This document shows, in pieces, positions 1-11,456 of a stretch of DNA of 64,000 bases; the first letter of the stretch is position 1; every line of letters begins with the position of its first letter. The stretch is taken from assembly GCA_047495785.1 (NCBI GenBank), contig JBLDXI010000042.1, positions 4,960,001-5,024,000 on the forward strand, read 5' to 3'. The notes under the pieces are model-generated. The model saw only the letters and a list, made by a program, of their open reading frames with translations, did no database searches and was not told where the DNA came from. This DNA is from Lepidodermella squamata. Its lineage: Eukaryota > Gastrotricha. The translations under genes and the position numbers were made by a program.

Positions 1-750
1 GCGTTGGGTACGACGGACCGAGCGCTTGGTGTGCTTGCGGCGATGGACCCTCTTGCTGCGATGATGGCGCTTAACCTTCTTCACAGAGCGACGATGACGC
101 TTGGTCGAGCGGGTCTTGCGGCTCACCTTCCTGGAAGTGCGGTGACGGCGAGTCGAGCGAGTCTTGCGTTGGGTACGACGGACCGAGCGCTGGGTGTGCT
201 TGCGGCGATGGACCCTCTTGCTGCGATGATGGCGCTTAACCTTCTTCACAGAGCGACGATGACGCTTGGTCGAGCGGGTCTTGCGGCTCACCTTCCTGGA
301 AGTGCGGTGACGGCGAGTCGAGCGAGTCTTGCGTTGGGTACGACGGACCGAGCGCTTGGTGTGCTTGCGGCGATGGACCCTCTTGCTGCGATGATGGCGC
401 TTAACCTTCTTCACAGAGCGACGATGACGCTTGGTCGAGCGGGTCTTGCGGCTCACCTTCCTGGAAGTGCGGTGACGGCGAGTCGAGCGAGTCTTGCGTT
501 GGGTACGACGGACCGAGCGCTGGGTGTGCTTGCGGCGATGGACCCTCTTGCTGCGATGATGGCGCTTAACCTTCTTCACAGAGCGACGATGACGCTTGGT
601 CGAGCGGGTCTTGCGGCTCACCTTCCTGGAAGTGCGGTGACGGCGAGTCGAGCGAGTCTTGCGTTGGGTACGACGGACCGAGCGCTTGGTGTGCTTGCGG
701 CGATGGACCCTCTTGCTGCGATGATGGCGCTTAACCTTCTTCACAGAGCG
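1..750. repeat. Tandem array of 165-bp units (gene A)
   Basis: Units start at 1, 166, 331, 496 and 661 (the copies of gcgttgggtacgacgg), a period of 165 bp or 55 codons. Copies are nearly identical, differing at isolated sites. The last is cut at about 750, where a different unit family begins. On the minus strand the unit encodes Arg/Lys/His/Ser-rich sequence including RRSVKKVKRHHRSKR. Confidence 0.95.
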
Positions 751-3700
751 ACGATGACGACGAGTTGTGCTCTTACGCTGGCGACGGGTTACATTCTTCG
801 AACGAGAGCGGCGGGTCGAGCGCTTGCTGGTGTGCTTGCGTTGAACCTTTCTGCTCTTGCGAGACCTGTGGGTCTTGCGTTGACGGCGGACCGACTTCTT
901 GGAGCGGGTATGACGAGTGCGCTTGCGTTGGACCTTCCTGCTCTTGCGAGACCTGTGGGTCTTGCGTTGACGGCGGACCGACTTCTTGGAGCGGGTACGA
1001 CGAGTTGTGCTCTTACGCTGGCGACGGGTAACCTTCTTCGAACGAGAGCGGCGGGTCGAGCGCTTGCTGGTGTGCTTGCGTTGAACCTTCCTGCTCTTGC
1101 GAGACCTGTGGGTCTTGCGTTGACGGCGGACCGACTTCTTGGAGCGGGTACGACGAGTGTGCTTGCGTTGGACCTTCCTGCTCTTGCGAGACCTGTGGGT
1201 CTTGCGTTGACGGCGGACCGACTTCTTGGAGCGGGTACGACGAGTTGTGCTCTTACGCTGGCGACGGGTAACCTTCTTCGAACGAGAGCGGCGGGTCGAG
1301 CGCTTGCTGGTGTGCTTGCGTTGAACCTTCCTGCTCTTGCGAGACCTGTGGGTCTTGCGTTGACGGCGGACCGACTTCTTGGAGCGGGTACGACGAGTGT
1401 GCTTGCGTTGGACCTTCCTGCTCTTGCGAGACCTGTGGGTCTTGCGTTGACGGCGGACCGACTTCTTGGAGCGGGTACGACGAGTTGTGCTCTTACGCTG
1501 GCGACGGGTTACCTTCTTCGAACGAGAGCGGCGGGTCGAGCGCTTGCTGGTGTGCTTGCGTTGGACCTTCCTGCTCTTGCGAGACCTGTGGGTCTTGCGT
1601 TGACGGCGGACCGACTTCTTGGAGCGGGTACGACGAGTGCGCTTGCGTTGGACCTTCCTGCTCTTGCGAGACCTGTGGGTCTTGCGTTGACGGCGGACCG
1701 ACTTCTTGGAGCGGGTACGACGAGTTGTGCTCTTACGCTGGCGACGGGTTACCTTCTTCGAACGAGAGCGGCGGGTCGAGCGCTTGCTGGTGTGCTTGCG
1801 TTGAACCTTTCTGCTCTTGCGAGACCTGTGGGTCTTGCGTTGACGGCGGACCGACTTCTTGGAGCGGGTACGACGAGTGCGCTTGCGTTGGACCTTCCTG
1901 CTCTTGCGAGACCTGTGGGTCTTGCGTTGACGGCGGACCGACTTCTTGGAGCGGGTACGACGAGTTGTGCTCTTACGCTGGCGACGGGTTACCTTCTTCG
2001 AACGAGAGCGGCGGGTCGAGCGCTTGCTGGTGTGCTTGCGTTGAACCTTTCTGCTCTTGCGAGACCTGTGGGTCTTGCGTTGACGGCGGACCGACTTCTT
2101 GGAGCGGGTATGACGAGTGCGCTTGCGTTGGACCTTCCTGCTCTTGCGAGACCTGTGGGTCTTGCGTTGACGGCGGACCGACTTCTTGGAGCGGGTATGA
2201 CGAGTGCGCTTGCGTTGGACCTTTCTGCTCTTGCGAGACCTGTGGGTCTTGCGTTGACGGCGGACCGACTTCTTGGAGCGGGTACGACGAGTTGTGCTCT
2301 TACGCTGGCGACGGGTTACCTTCTTCGAACGAGAGCGGCGGGTCGAGCGCTTGCTGGTGTGCTTGCGTTGAACCTTTCTGCTCTTGCGAGACCTGTGGGT
2401 CTTGCGTTGACGGCGGACCGACTTCTTGGAGCGGGTACGACGAGTGCGCTTGCGTTGGACCTTCCTGCTCTTGCGAGACCTGTGGGTCTTGCGTTGACGG
2501 CGGACCGACTTCTTGGAGCGGGTACGACGAGTTGTGCTCTTACGCTGGCGACGGGTTACCTTCTTCGAACGAGAGCGGCGGGTCGAGCGCTTGCTGGTGT
2601 GCTTGCGTTGAACCTTTCTGCTCTTGCGAGACCTGTGGGTCTTGCGTTGACGGCGGACCGACTTCTTGGAGCGGGTATGACGAGTGCGCTTGCGTTGGAC
2701 CTTCCTGCTCTTGCGAGACCTGTGGGTCTTGCGTTGACGGCGGACCGACTTCTTGGAGCGGGTACGACGAGTTGTGCTCTTACGCTGGCGACGGGTTACC
2801 TTCTTCGAACGAGAGCGGCGGGTCGAGCGCTTGCTGGTGTGCTTGCGTTGAACCTTTCTGCTCTTGCGAGACCTGTGGGTCTTGCGTTGACGGCGGACCG
2901 ACTTCTTGGAGCGGGTACGACGAGTGTGCTTGCGTTGGACCTTCCTGCTCTTGCGAGACCTGTGGGTCTTGCGTTGACGGCGGACCGACTTCTTGGAGCG
3001 GGTACGACGAGTGTGCTTGCGTTGGACCTTCCTGCTCTTGCGAGACCTGTGGGTCTTGCGTTGACGGCGGACCGACTTCTTGGAGCGGGTACGACGAGTG
3101 CGCTTGCGTTGGACCTTCCTGCTCTTGCGAGACCTGTGGGTCTTGCGTTGACGGCGGACCGACTTCTTGGAGCGGGTACGACGAGTTGTGCTCTTACGCT
3201 GGCGACGGGTTACCTTCTTCGAACGAGAGCGGCGGGTCGAGCGCTTGCTGGTGTGCTTGCGTTGAACCTTTCTGCTCTTGCGAGACCTGTGGGTCTTGCG
3301 TTGACGGCGGACCGACTTCTTGGAGCGGGTATGACGAGTGCGCTTGCGTTGGACCTTCCTGCTCTTGCGAGACCTGTGGGTCTTGCGTTGACGGCGGACC
3401 GACTTCTTGGAGCGGGTACGACGAGTTGTGCTCTTACGCTGGCGACGGGTTACCTTCTTCGAACGAGAGCGGCGGGTCGAGCGCTTGCTGGTGTGCTTGC
3501 GTTGAACCTTTCTGCTCTTGCGAGACCTGTGGGTCTTGCGTTGACGGCGGACCGACTTCTTGGAGCGGGTATGACGAGTGCGCTTGCGTTGGACCTTCCT
3601 GCTCTTGCGAGACCTGTGGGTCTTGCGTTGACGGCGGACCGACTTCTTGGAGCGGGTACGACGAGTTGTGCTCTTACGCTGGCGACGGGTTACCTTCTTC

Positions 3701-6700
3701 GAACGAGAGCGGCGGGTCGAGCGCTTGCTGGTGTGCTTGCGTTGAACCTTTCTGCTCTTGCGAGACCTGTGGGTCTTGCGTTGACGGCGGACCGACTTCT
3801 TGGAGCGGGTACGACGAGTGTGCTTGCGTTGGACCTTCCTGCTCTTGCGAGACCTGTGGGTCTTGCGTTGACGGCGGACCGACTTCTTGGAGCGGGTACG
3901 ACGAGTGTGCTTGCGTTGGACCTTCCTGCTCTTGCGAGACCTGTGGGTCTTGCGTTGACGGCGGACCGACTTCTTGGAGCGGGTACGACGAGTGCGCTTG
4001 CGTTGGACCTTCCTGCTCTTGCGAGACCTGTGGGTCTTGCGTTGACGGCGGACCGACTTCTTGGAGCGGGTACGACGAGTTGTGCTCTTACGCTGGCGAC
4101 GGGTTACCTTCTTCGAACGAGAGCGGCGGGTCGAGCGCTTGCTGGTGTGCTTGCGTTGAACCTTTCTGCTCTTGCGAGACCTGTGGGTCTTGCGTTGACG
4201 GCGGACCGACTTCTTGGAGCGGGTATGACGAGTGCGCTTGCGTTGGACCTTCCTGCTCTTGCGAGACCTGTGGGTCTTGCGTTGACGGCGGACCGACTTC
4301 TTGGAGCGGGTACGACGAGTTGTGCTCTTACGCTGGCGACGGGTTACCTTCTTCGAACGAGAGCGGCGGGTCGAGCGCTTGCTGGTGTGCTTGCGTTGAA
4401 CCTTTCTGCTCTTGCGAGACCTGTGGGTCTTGCGTTGACGGCGGACCGACTTCTTGGAGCGGGTACGACGAGTGCGCTTGCGTTGGACCTTCCTGCTCTT
4501 GCGAGACCTGTGGGTCTTGCGTTGACGGCGGACCGACTTCTTGGAGCGGGTACGACGAGTTGTGCTCTTACGCTGGCGACGGGTTACCTTCTTCGAACGA
4601 GAGCGGCGGGTCGAGCGCTTGCTGGTGTGCTTGCGTTGAACCTTTCTGCTCTCGCGAGACCTGTGGGTCTTGCGTTGACGGCGGACCGACTTCTTGGAGC
4701 GGGTACGACGAGTTGTGCTCTTACGCTGGCGACGGGTTACCTTCTTCGAACGAGAGCGGCGGGTCGAGCGCTTGCTGGTGTGCTTGCGTTGAACCTTTCT
4801 GCTCTTGCGAGACCTGTGGGTCTTGCGTTGACGGCGGACCGACTTCTTGGAGCGGGTACGACGAGTGTGCTTGCGTTGGACCTTCCTGCTCTTGCGAGAC
4901 CTGTGGGTCTTGCGTTGACGGCGGACCGACTTCTTGGAGCGGGTACGACGAGTGCGCTTGCGTTGGACCTTCCTGCTCTTGCGAGACCTGTGGGTCTTGC
5001 GTTGACGGCGGACCGACTTCTTGGAGCGGGTACGACGAGTTGTGCTCTTACGCTGGCGACGGGTTACCTTCTTCGAACGAGAGCGGCGGGTCGAGCGCTT
5101 GCTGGTGTGCTTGCGTTGAACCTTTCTGCTCTTGCGAGACCTGTGGGTCTTGCGTTGACGGCGGACCGACTTCTTGGAGCGGGTATGACGAGTGCGCTTG
5201 CGTTGGACCTTCCTGCTCTTGCGAGACCTGTGGGTCTTGCGTTGACGGCGGACCGACTTCTTGGAGCGGGTACGACGAGTTGTGCTCTTACGCTGGCGAC
5301 GGGTTACCTTCTTCGAACGAGAGCGGCGGGTCGAGCGCTTGCTGGTGTGCTTGCGTTGAACCTTTCTGCTCTTGCGAGACCTGTGGGTCTTGCGTTGACG
5401 GCGGACCGACTTCTTGGAGCGGGTATGACGAGTGCGCTTGCGTTGGACCTTCCTGCTCTTGCGAGACCTGTGGGTCTTGCGTTGACGGCGGACCGACTTC
5501 TTGGAGCGGGTACGACGAGTTGTGCTCTTACGCTGGCGACGGGTTACCTTCTTCGAACGAGAGCGGCGGGTCGAGCGCTTGCTGGTGTGCTTGCGTTGAA
5601 CCTTTCTGCTCTTGCGAGACCAGTGGGTCTTGCGTTGACGGCGGACCGACTTCTTGGAGCGGGTACGACGAGTGCGCTTGCGTTGGACCTTCCTGCTCTT
5701 GCGAGACCTGTGGGTCTTGCGTTGACGGCGGACCGACTTCTTGGAGCGGGTACGACGAGTTGTGCTCTTACGCTGGCGACGGGTTACCTTCTTCGAACGA
5801 GAGCGGCGGGTCGAGCGCTTGCTGGTGTGCTTGCGTTGTACCTTTCTGCTCTTGCGAGACCTGTGGGTCTTGCGTTGACGGCGGACCGACTTCTTGGAGC
5901 GGGTATGACGAGTGCGCTTGCGTTGGACCTTCCTGCTCTTGCGAGACCTGTGGGTCTTGCGTTGACGGCGGACCGACTTCTTGGAGCGGGTATGACGAGT
6001 TGTGCTCTTACGCTGGCGACGGGTTACCTTCTTCGAACGAGAGCGGCGGGTCGAGCGCTTGCTGGTGTGCTTGCGTTGAACCTTCCTGCTCTTGCGAGAC
6101 CTGTGGGTCTTGCGTTGACGGCGGACCGACTTCTTGGAGCGGGTACGACGAGTGTGCTTGCGTTGGACCTTCCTGCTCTTGCGAGACCTGTGGGTCTTGC
6201 GTTGACGGCGGACCGACTTCTTGGAGCGGGTACGACGAGTTGTGCTCTTACGCTGGCGACGGGTTACCTTCTTCGAACGAGAGCGGCGGGTCGAGCGCTT
6301 GCTGGTGTGCTTGCGTTGAACCTTTCTGCTCTTGCGAGACCAGTGGGTCTTGCGTTGACGGCGGACCGACTTCTTGGAGCGGGTACGACGAGTGCGCTTG
6401 CGTTGGACCTTCCTGCTCTTGCGAGACCTGTGGGTCTTGCGTTGACGGCGGACCGACTTCTTGGAGCGGGTACGACGAGTTGTGCTCTTACGCTGGCGAC
6501 GGGTTACCTTCTTCGAACGAGAGCGGCGGGTCGAGCGCTTGCTGGTGTGCTTGCGTTGTACCTTTCTGCTCTTGCGAGACCTGTGGGTCTTGCGTTGACG
6601 GCGGACCGACTTCTTGGAGCGGGTATGACGAGTGCGCTTGCGTTGGACCTTCCTGCTCTTGCGAGACCTGTGGGTCTTGCGTTGACGGCGGACCGACTTC

Positions 6701-7350
6701 TTGGAGCGGGTATGACGAGTTGTGCTCTTACGCTGGCGACGGGTTACCTTCTTCGAACGAGAGCGGCGGGTCGAGCGCTTGCTGGTGTGCTTGCGTTGAA
6801 CCTCCTGCTCTTGCGAGACCTGTGGTCTTGCGTTGACGGCGGACCGACTTCTTGGAGCGGGTACGACGGGTTGTGCTCTTACGCTGGCGACGGGTTACCT
6901 TCTTCGAACGAGAGCGGCGGGTCGAGCGCTTGCTGGTGTGCTTGCGTTGAACCTTCCTGCTCTTGCGAGACCTGTGGGTCTTGCGTTGACGGCGGACCGA
7001 CTTCTTGGAGCGGGTATGACGAGTGCGCTTGCGTTGGACCTTCCTGCTCTTGCGAGACCTGTGGGTCTTGCTTTGACGGCGGACCGACTTCTTGGAGCGG
7101 GTACGACGGGTTGTGCTCTTACGCTGGCGACGGGTTACCTTCTTCGAACGAGAGCGGTGGGTCGAGCGCTTGCTGGTGTGCTTGCGTTGAACCTTCCTGC
7201 TCTTGCGAGACCTGTGGGTCCCGCTCTTGCGAGTCGAACGGCGAGTCTTGGTGCTCTTGCGGTTCACACGCTTGGTAGACGTACGGCGTGATATTCTTAC
7301 GCTAGCTGATCGCTTAGTGTTTTTCCTTGCGGTTATAACATTTTCCACTC
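1..7350 (-). CDS. Polycation gene A: repeat exon of a secreted Arg/Lys-rich giant protein (3' end off window, frameshifted)
   Basis: On the minus strand an exon opens after an acceptor ending in TTAG at 7351 and is read in the frame beginning V-E-N-V-I-T-A-R-K. It encodes an almost purely basic protein of Arg, Lys, Thr, Ser and His, with motifs such as KSRKVQRK, RRTRSKKSVRRQ and KKVTRRQRKS repeated to the window edge. No hydrophobic or enzymatic domain is visible. Entry phase 1 matches the phase leaving the leader exon at 8300-8355, so signal peptide, Cys module and array can be joined in frame. Two single-base deletions relative to every other repeat copy (near 6803 and 6825) break the frame, and the undisturbed upstream frame stops at 6728. 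Either this is a consensus error in homopolymers or the allele is truncated after about 180 codons of this exon. The basic frame is otherwise open from about 6800 to 1. Function unknown; a structural extracellular polycation is inferred from the family layout. Confidence 0.6.
751..7250. repeat. Composite array of 156-bp and 84-bp modules (gene A)
   Basis: Most copies alternate a 156-bp and an 84-bp module, giving a 240-bp higher-order period (gacgagttgtgc recurs at about 758, 998, 1238, 1478, 1718 and 1958). Extra 84-bp modules are inserted singly or in runs, for example around 2200 and 3000-3180, so the longer spacings differ by 84 bp. All modules are multiples of three, so expansion and loss preserve the frame. 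The leftmost copy in gene order (7250-6830) carries the two 1-bp deletions noted for gene A. Confidence 0.93.
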
Positions 7351-7389
7351 CTAATATGGGGATAAATCAATAATTCCGAGCTCTCGGAG

Positions 7390-8636
7390 TCATATTATGC
7401 TAATACCGCATGGTTTGCAGCTACAGCTCTGATACTCGTGTACAAAAATGACTGTTTGCCTCTTGTTGCTGCATGTTAACGGGACTCGCTTTGTCTTTGT
7501 GCTGACTCCTTTGCAGCAGTTGCAATTCCTGGTGTTACCGTTATTGGATGTTCCTGACTGGCATTTCCCGCCGCAAACCTGCAGGTTTAAACACATCATA
7601 TCGGATTCCGTTTAGCGTTAATAATTCACTTACAGTAAATTCGACCGGACCACTGCTTTCACATAGTCCATCGGGACTTTTTAATACCTGACGCTCTGTC
7701 TTCAGGCTGCAAGCTGAAATGTGGAATAAACGGATGAATGATGTTACAAGGTGATTCAGAGCAGTAAAGACCTTGTCCGGAAGAGAGGCTTCTAAGCGAA
7801 CGAACTGTGTCGGAGGTTTCAACATCATAGCAGGCGTAGATTTCTGGTGATTTTACAGTGACTTGCTTTCCGGCGGCAGCATCCTTCAAAAGGGAGAGAA
7901 CAGGCTCTGAGCGAGTTGATTCAATGTAAGATAGATGGACTTACAAATGACAGCACGAGCCCAGCAGCGATTTCAGCAGGATTCCACTTGAATCTCAGAG
8001 TGTCCGAGGGTTTCAGATTGCTCTGTTCAACCTCGGCACAAACAGCCTCACCATTGGAGTCGACCAGTTTCAGCCTGGCAGCAGATGCTCCTTCAACAGG
8101 AACGCGAACAAACTTTACGCGAGCGCTGCCACGTGATTTGATCCAAATCGTCAGATTCGCATTGGTGTCGCTTTTGTCGGCACTCCAAAACGTCTGACCA
8201 GGCTTAGCGTCGGAATTCGCTGCGCCAGTAGTACCGTAGGCGAAAAAGTCCTGGAAAAGATTCAATGATGGCTATTTTATGGGTTCCAAATAGGCCTACC
8301 TTTTTCGAAATCAGATCTGTCCATGCGCAGTTCTTCTGAAGCATTCGCTCTCGAACTGTGAATTTATGATGAACGCTATTGAAGGAACCAGTTCATTTCA
8401 GTGCAACACAAGAACTATATATGGTTACCGATGAGTGATGCGGTCCAAAAGACCACGACTGCGCGTACAGTCTTTGGTGCATCCCGGAGGACACTCCTTT
8501 GCAGTGCTATGAAAAATGTAGCGTTGATATTGGTGTTTAATCAGGTGATAAAAACAGCTTACCTTGATGGCAGAGCAGCTAAGCCTGCCACCAGCAAAAC
8601 GGCTGCCCATATAGGGGCCCAGCCGTTTATCCGCAT
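7390..8636 (-). CDS. Secreted protein with C-terminal cystine-knot (CTCK) domain
   Basis: Phase-consistent exons: 8563-8636 (signal peptide MRINGWAPIWAAVLLVAGLA), 8429-8496, 8300-8355, 7945-8250, 7748-7883, 7634-7713 and 7390-7578, giving about 302 residues. The last two exons form a CTCK fold signature of the mucin/von Willebrand type: CSLKTERQ, then C...VCGGKC, NCNCC, PLTC and a final SCSCKPC. Such domains mediate disulphide-linked dimerisation of secreted matrix or mucin proteins. The 102-codon middle exon looks like an all-beta extracellular domain but I do not recognise it. The intron 7714-7747 is only 34 nt. The N-terminus is uncertain: reaching this frame from the signal exon requires an acceptor (GCAAAG) 10 nt downstream of the more obvious one (TTTCATAG), and internal Met 8344 could start a form without a signal peptide. 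The CTCK exons are solid; the shared leader is inferred. Confidence 0.7.
8300..8636 (-). CDS. Leader exons of polycation gene A (signal peptide + Cys module)
   Basis: Exon 8563-8636 encodes a 24-residue signal peptide and ends in phase 2. Exon 8429-8506, after acceptor TTTCATAG, then reads a Cys-bearing module containing KECPPGCTKDC. Exon 8300-8355 follows and ends in phase 1, which fits the repeat exon starting at 7350. The result is signal peptide, Cys module, basic array: the same order as genes B, C and D. In this reading the CTCK exons lie inside an 949-nt intron. The same second and third exons are open in a second frame that leads to the CTCK protein. No transcript data distinguish the two readings. 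Confidence 0.45.
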
Positions 8637-8639
8637 CTA

Positions 8640-10287
8640 GCCGGTGATATAGTTTTGAGTTTTCAAACGATAAATTCGCTTGTTTTATTCCGCTTCAACG
8701 AAATAAAAGTGACGCTCTTATCTTCGTCGAAGATCGCGCTGAAAAAAACGAATGAACTACGCAGACCATTAATGTTACGCGGCATGCAATTCGCCGAGGC
8801 GCCATGTTGCATTAAGTGCACATTAGCCGCATTTTTCTCAAGAGCGAAAGCTTCGAACCAAATGCGTCTGATTTTTTTGCTCGTTCGTGTCCCGAAACAA
8901 TTAAAACTTCGGAGTAACTTGCAATGAACAAATGGCACTTCCAGTTTTAAGTGTAACGCACCTGGTGTGGCTAAATACCATCGATTAAACTACACTTTTG
9001 TCAACACTTCGTGACGTGGATCATGTCTTGCCAAACTAGGGAAAAATGTGCATCGCCGCAGTTACGAGAATCCAAATTAAACTTAAACTGGCGGTGACTT
9101 ATACGGTTCAAAGCATCAAAGATCTGGTTCAGCTAATTACTACAATCGTACCAAAACTTCACCAGATTTGATGAAACTTCAATGCACATCGTCATTTTGG
9201 GGTCCTTATACCTACATACTCACCAATGATTGGGATGATATTTATGCATTTAATAAATTCCTCGACACTTGGAAAATTAAACATTGAACTGTAAATTTCC
9301 AAACATGAATAATATTGATCTCGAAATAAAAATTGGTTGTGGATTTCTGAGTCATTCGATCTACAAGTAGGAACAATGTCCCATGCTGTATGCTGTGCAT
9401 CAATCTGCTGCGTCATTCATCCCAAAGCGCGAATCCCGAAAACTTGCATGATATAACCGTTTCAAGTTTTAAGCGAATTCTCACCGGTATGGGACACTCG
9501 CCGTTAACTAGCGAATTAGCCAGCAATGCAGCGGTGTAAAAGGGATTTCCCAGATATGCAGAAACGTTCACAATGTTCCAATACCTTCGCGTTATTTCTT
9601 GCAAGATTTCTCGAATAGCCATAAGTTACTAGCTCACGCGCTCCAAACCGCGATCAACTGCTTTTCAATCCGGTCTGGAAGTTGCCCCATGTCAGAGTTT
9701 TATCCTATTTTGTTCGACATTTTGAACCACTACATACCCAAAGTGGCTTAATACCAAATGCTTCAGAGATAGCCAGATATTTTTTACAGTCAACTCTAAA
9801 GCGAAAAAACCTCAGGGAAACGTCAAGACTTAGCTAAGCGACGTCTTGACCACTCTATACTACTTTGTCGAACATTGAATCGAACATTGAGGATCTGCCA
9901 CTCGTGGCCTTAAATATCATGGAGAAATAACCGAATATTCTATATGTTCCGTGTTAGCTGAGGTAATTTTGTTGATTTTTTACCGGAATTCAAGTACAAT
10001 GGCTGCGATGATGTAAATTAGAGTGATAGCATAATTCTCAACAACAACTGCAAAGGTTCTTTCTGCACCATGTTGTAGCTTTATGATATCCAATAGAGAT
10101 CAGGTTAATTTGATGTATGATGAAATCCTGTGAAAAATACTGCCTACTTCTGTATTGCTTCTGTGTATGTGCAGACCATATCGAAATACCAGCAGTTCCC
10201 AGCTGGTAACGCTTTTTTGACCACTGAAACTTCCTGACAACTTCACTTATTTCAAAAATGAGAAGAAATTCGGCTAGAATACAATAT
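8640..10287. other. Intergenic, no gene recognised
   Basis: AT-rich sequence with only short, overlapping open frames lacking family resemblance or plausible exon borders. It should contain the promoter of the leader exons at 8636, but no core element is convincing. Confidence 0.6.
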
Positions 10288-10295
10288 ATGAAGAC

Positions 10296-11203
10296 TGCAC
10301 ATTTCCCCATTCCACGCGCGCATTCCTATTGGTTGGTTAAATTTACGCGTAACCGCACGTCGCGCGCGTCTCTTGCGCAACAAATAATTGCAGCTTTCTA
10401 CGCGCTCGCTGCAAAATCACAAGAAAACCACAAGTCAGCTAGCCCGAACTGAACAATTCCAGTAAATCATGTGAAGCGCGCGCATCGAGAGTACATTTTT
10501 CAATCAGTACCAAGTTTCAAAAAATTGCAAATCAAGAAGATATGCGAGAAATAATGATGCCTCACTTAATCGACAGGGCGCTCAAATATGTTTCCAAGTG
10601 AAATAAAATCGCGCCACCATGGTTCATCATGATATTGTGTCGCTTTTATGAAATCCCAATTTTTCTACATTTTTAGAAGCGCTTGAGTTTTGATCATTCT
10701 AAGGAGTTTTTACATTCACTTCTACACTAGCGGCTCTGGTAATGAACTTTTCAAACGCATAAACTTTCAAGGGCAAGACATTTTCAATCAATTCGATGTA
10801 GCGCGAAAATAATCAAATGGTTAGAGTCTCAAGCTATATTTTGAAGAAATTACCCCAAATTCACCGAAAATAGCTCGTGCCGTCGGTGCGCGCTTCCGCA
10901 ATTTGTCAGGTAAAATTTGAATTTTGCCCGCGCATTATTTTCTATTTTCTATTCAGATCTATAGGTAAATAGGAACAAAATACAAAATCCAAATTTTGTC
11001 AAGTTTTTCGACAACAAAATCTGCCTTAATATAAGCTTTTTTATTTTCTTGAAAGCATTTCGCTGACTCAGCGCAGAGCGCAGTCGTATTTGCTCTGCGC
11101 GCGCGGGCGCACGAAGGCTGTAATTATCTTATTTGTTGCGCAACAAGGCCCAGCCAATAGGAGCGCGCGCGCGGAGGAAACACCGGCGGATGGGGAAATT
11201 TGC
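10296..11203. mobile_element. hAT-like non-autonomous DNA transposon (MITE), 908 bp
   Basis: The element is flanked by perfect 8-bp direct repeats ATGAAGAC (10288-10295 and 11204-11211), the target duplication length typical of hAT elements. Its ends are diverged inverted repeats about 85-95 bp long. The left starts TGCACATTTCCCCAT and the right, reverse-complemented, GCAAATTTCCCCAT; both contain CCTATTGG and TTGCGCAACAAATAA. The interior is AT-rich with several CGCG runs and no transposase reading frame. Confidence 0.75.
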
Positions 11204-11211
11204 ATGAAGAC

Positions 11212-11456
11212 TACTGATGAACTAGAAAATCATTAGGTCACCGTCAAAAAAACCGATTAATGCGTGCTTCCGACTGAAACAACCAAAACACAAGGAGAAA
11301 ACAGCAAAGTAATGCCAGAGTTTATTGCATAGCCTGCATTGAGTACCGGATAAGTTGAGATTCAAAAACCGGGTTGAGATGTGGACACCGTTACCTTAGG
11401 AGTTACAATGTTATGAACTTTGAAGAAATATAGAATCTTCTGAATAGTTCAACCAC
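11212..11456. other. 3' flank of polycation gene B
   Basis: Short AT-rich spacer between the MITE and the stop of gene B; holds the gene B polyadenylation signal and nothing else recognised. Confidence 0.6.
11321..11326 (-). terminator. AATAAA polyadenylation signal of polycation gene B
   Basis: TTTATT on the plus strand is AATAAA on the minus strand, about 130 nt past the gene B stop codon. Confidence 0.5.

Noticed and set aside
4-7278. Plus-strand frame of 2424 codons over the gene A array, Ala/Leu-rich
   Set aside because: Arrays of period 3n stay open on both strands once one unit lacks stops. The plus frame has no leader, splice context or unique sequence, whereas the minus frame matches the polycation family.
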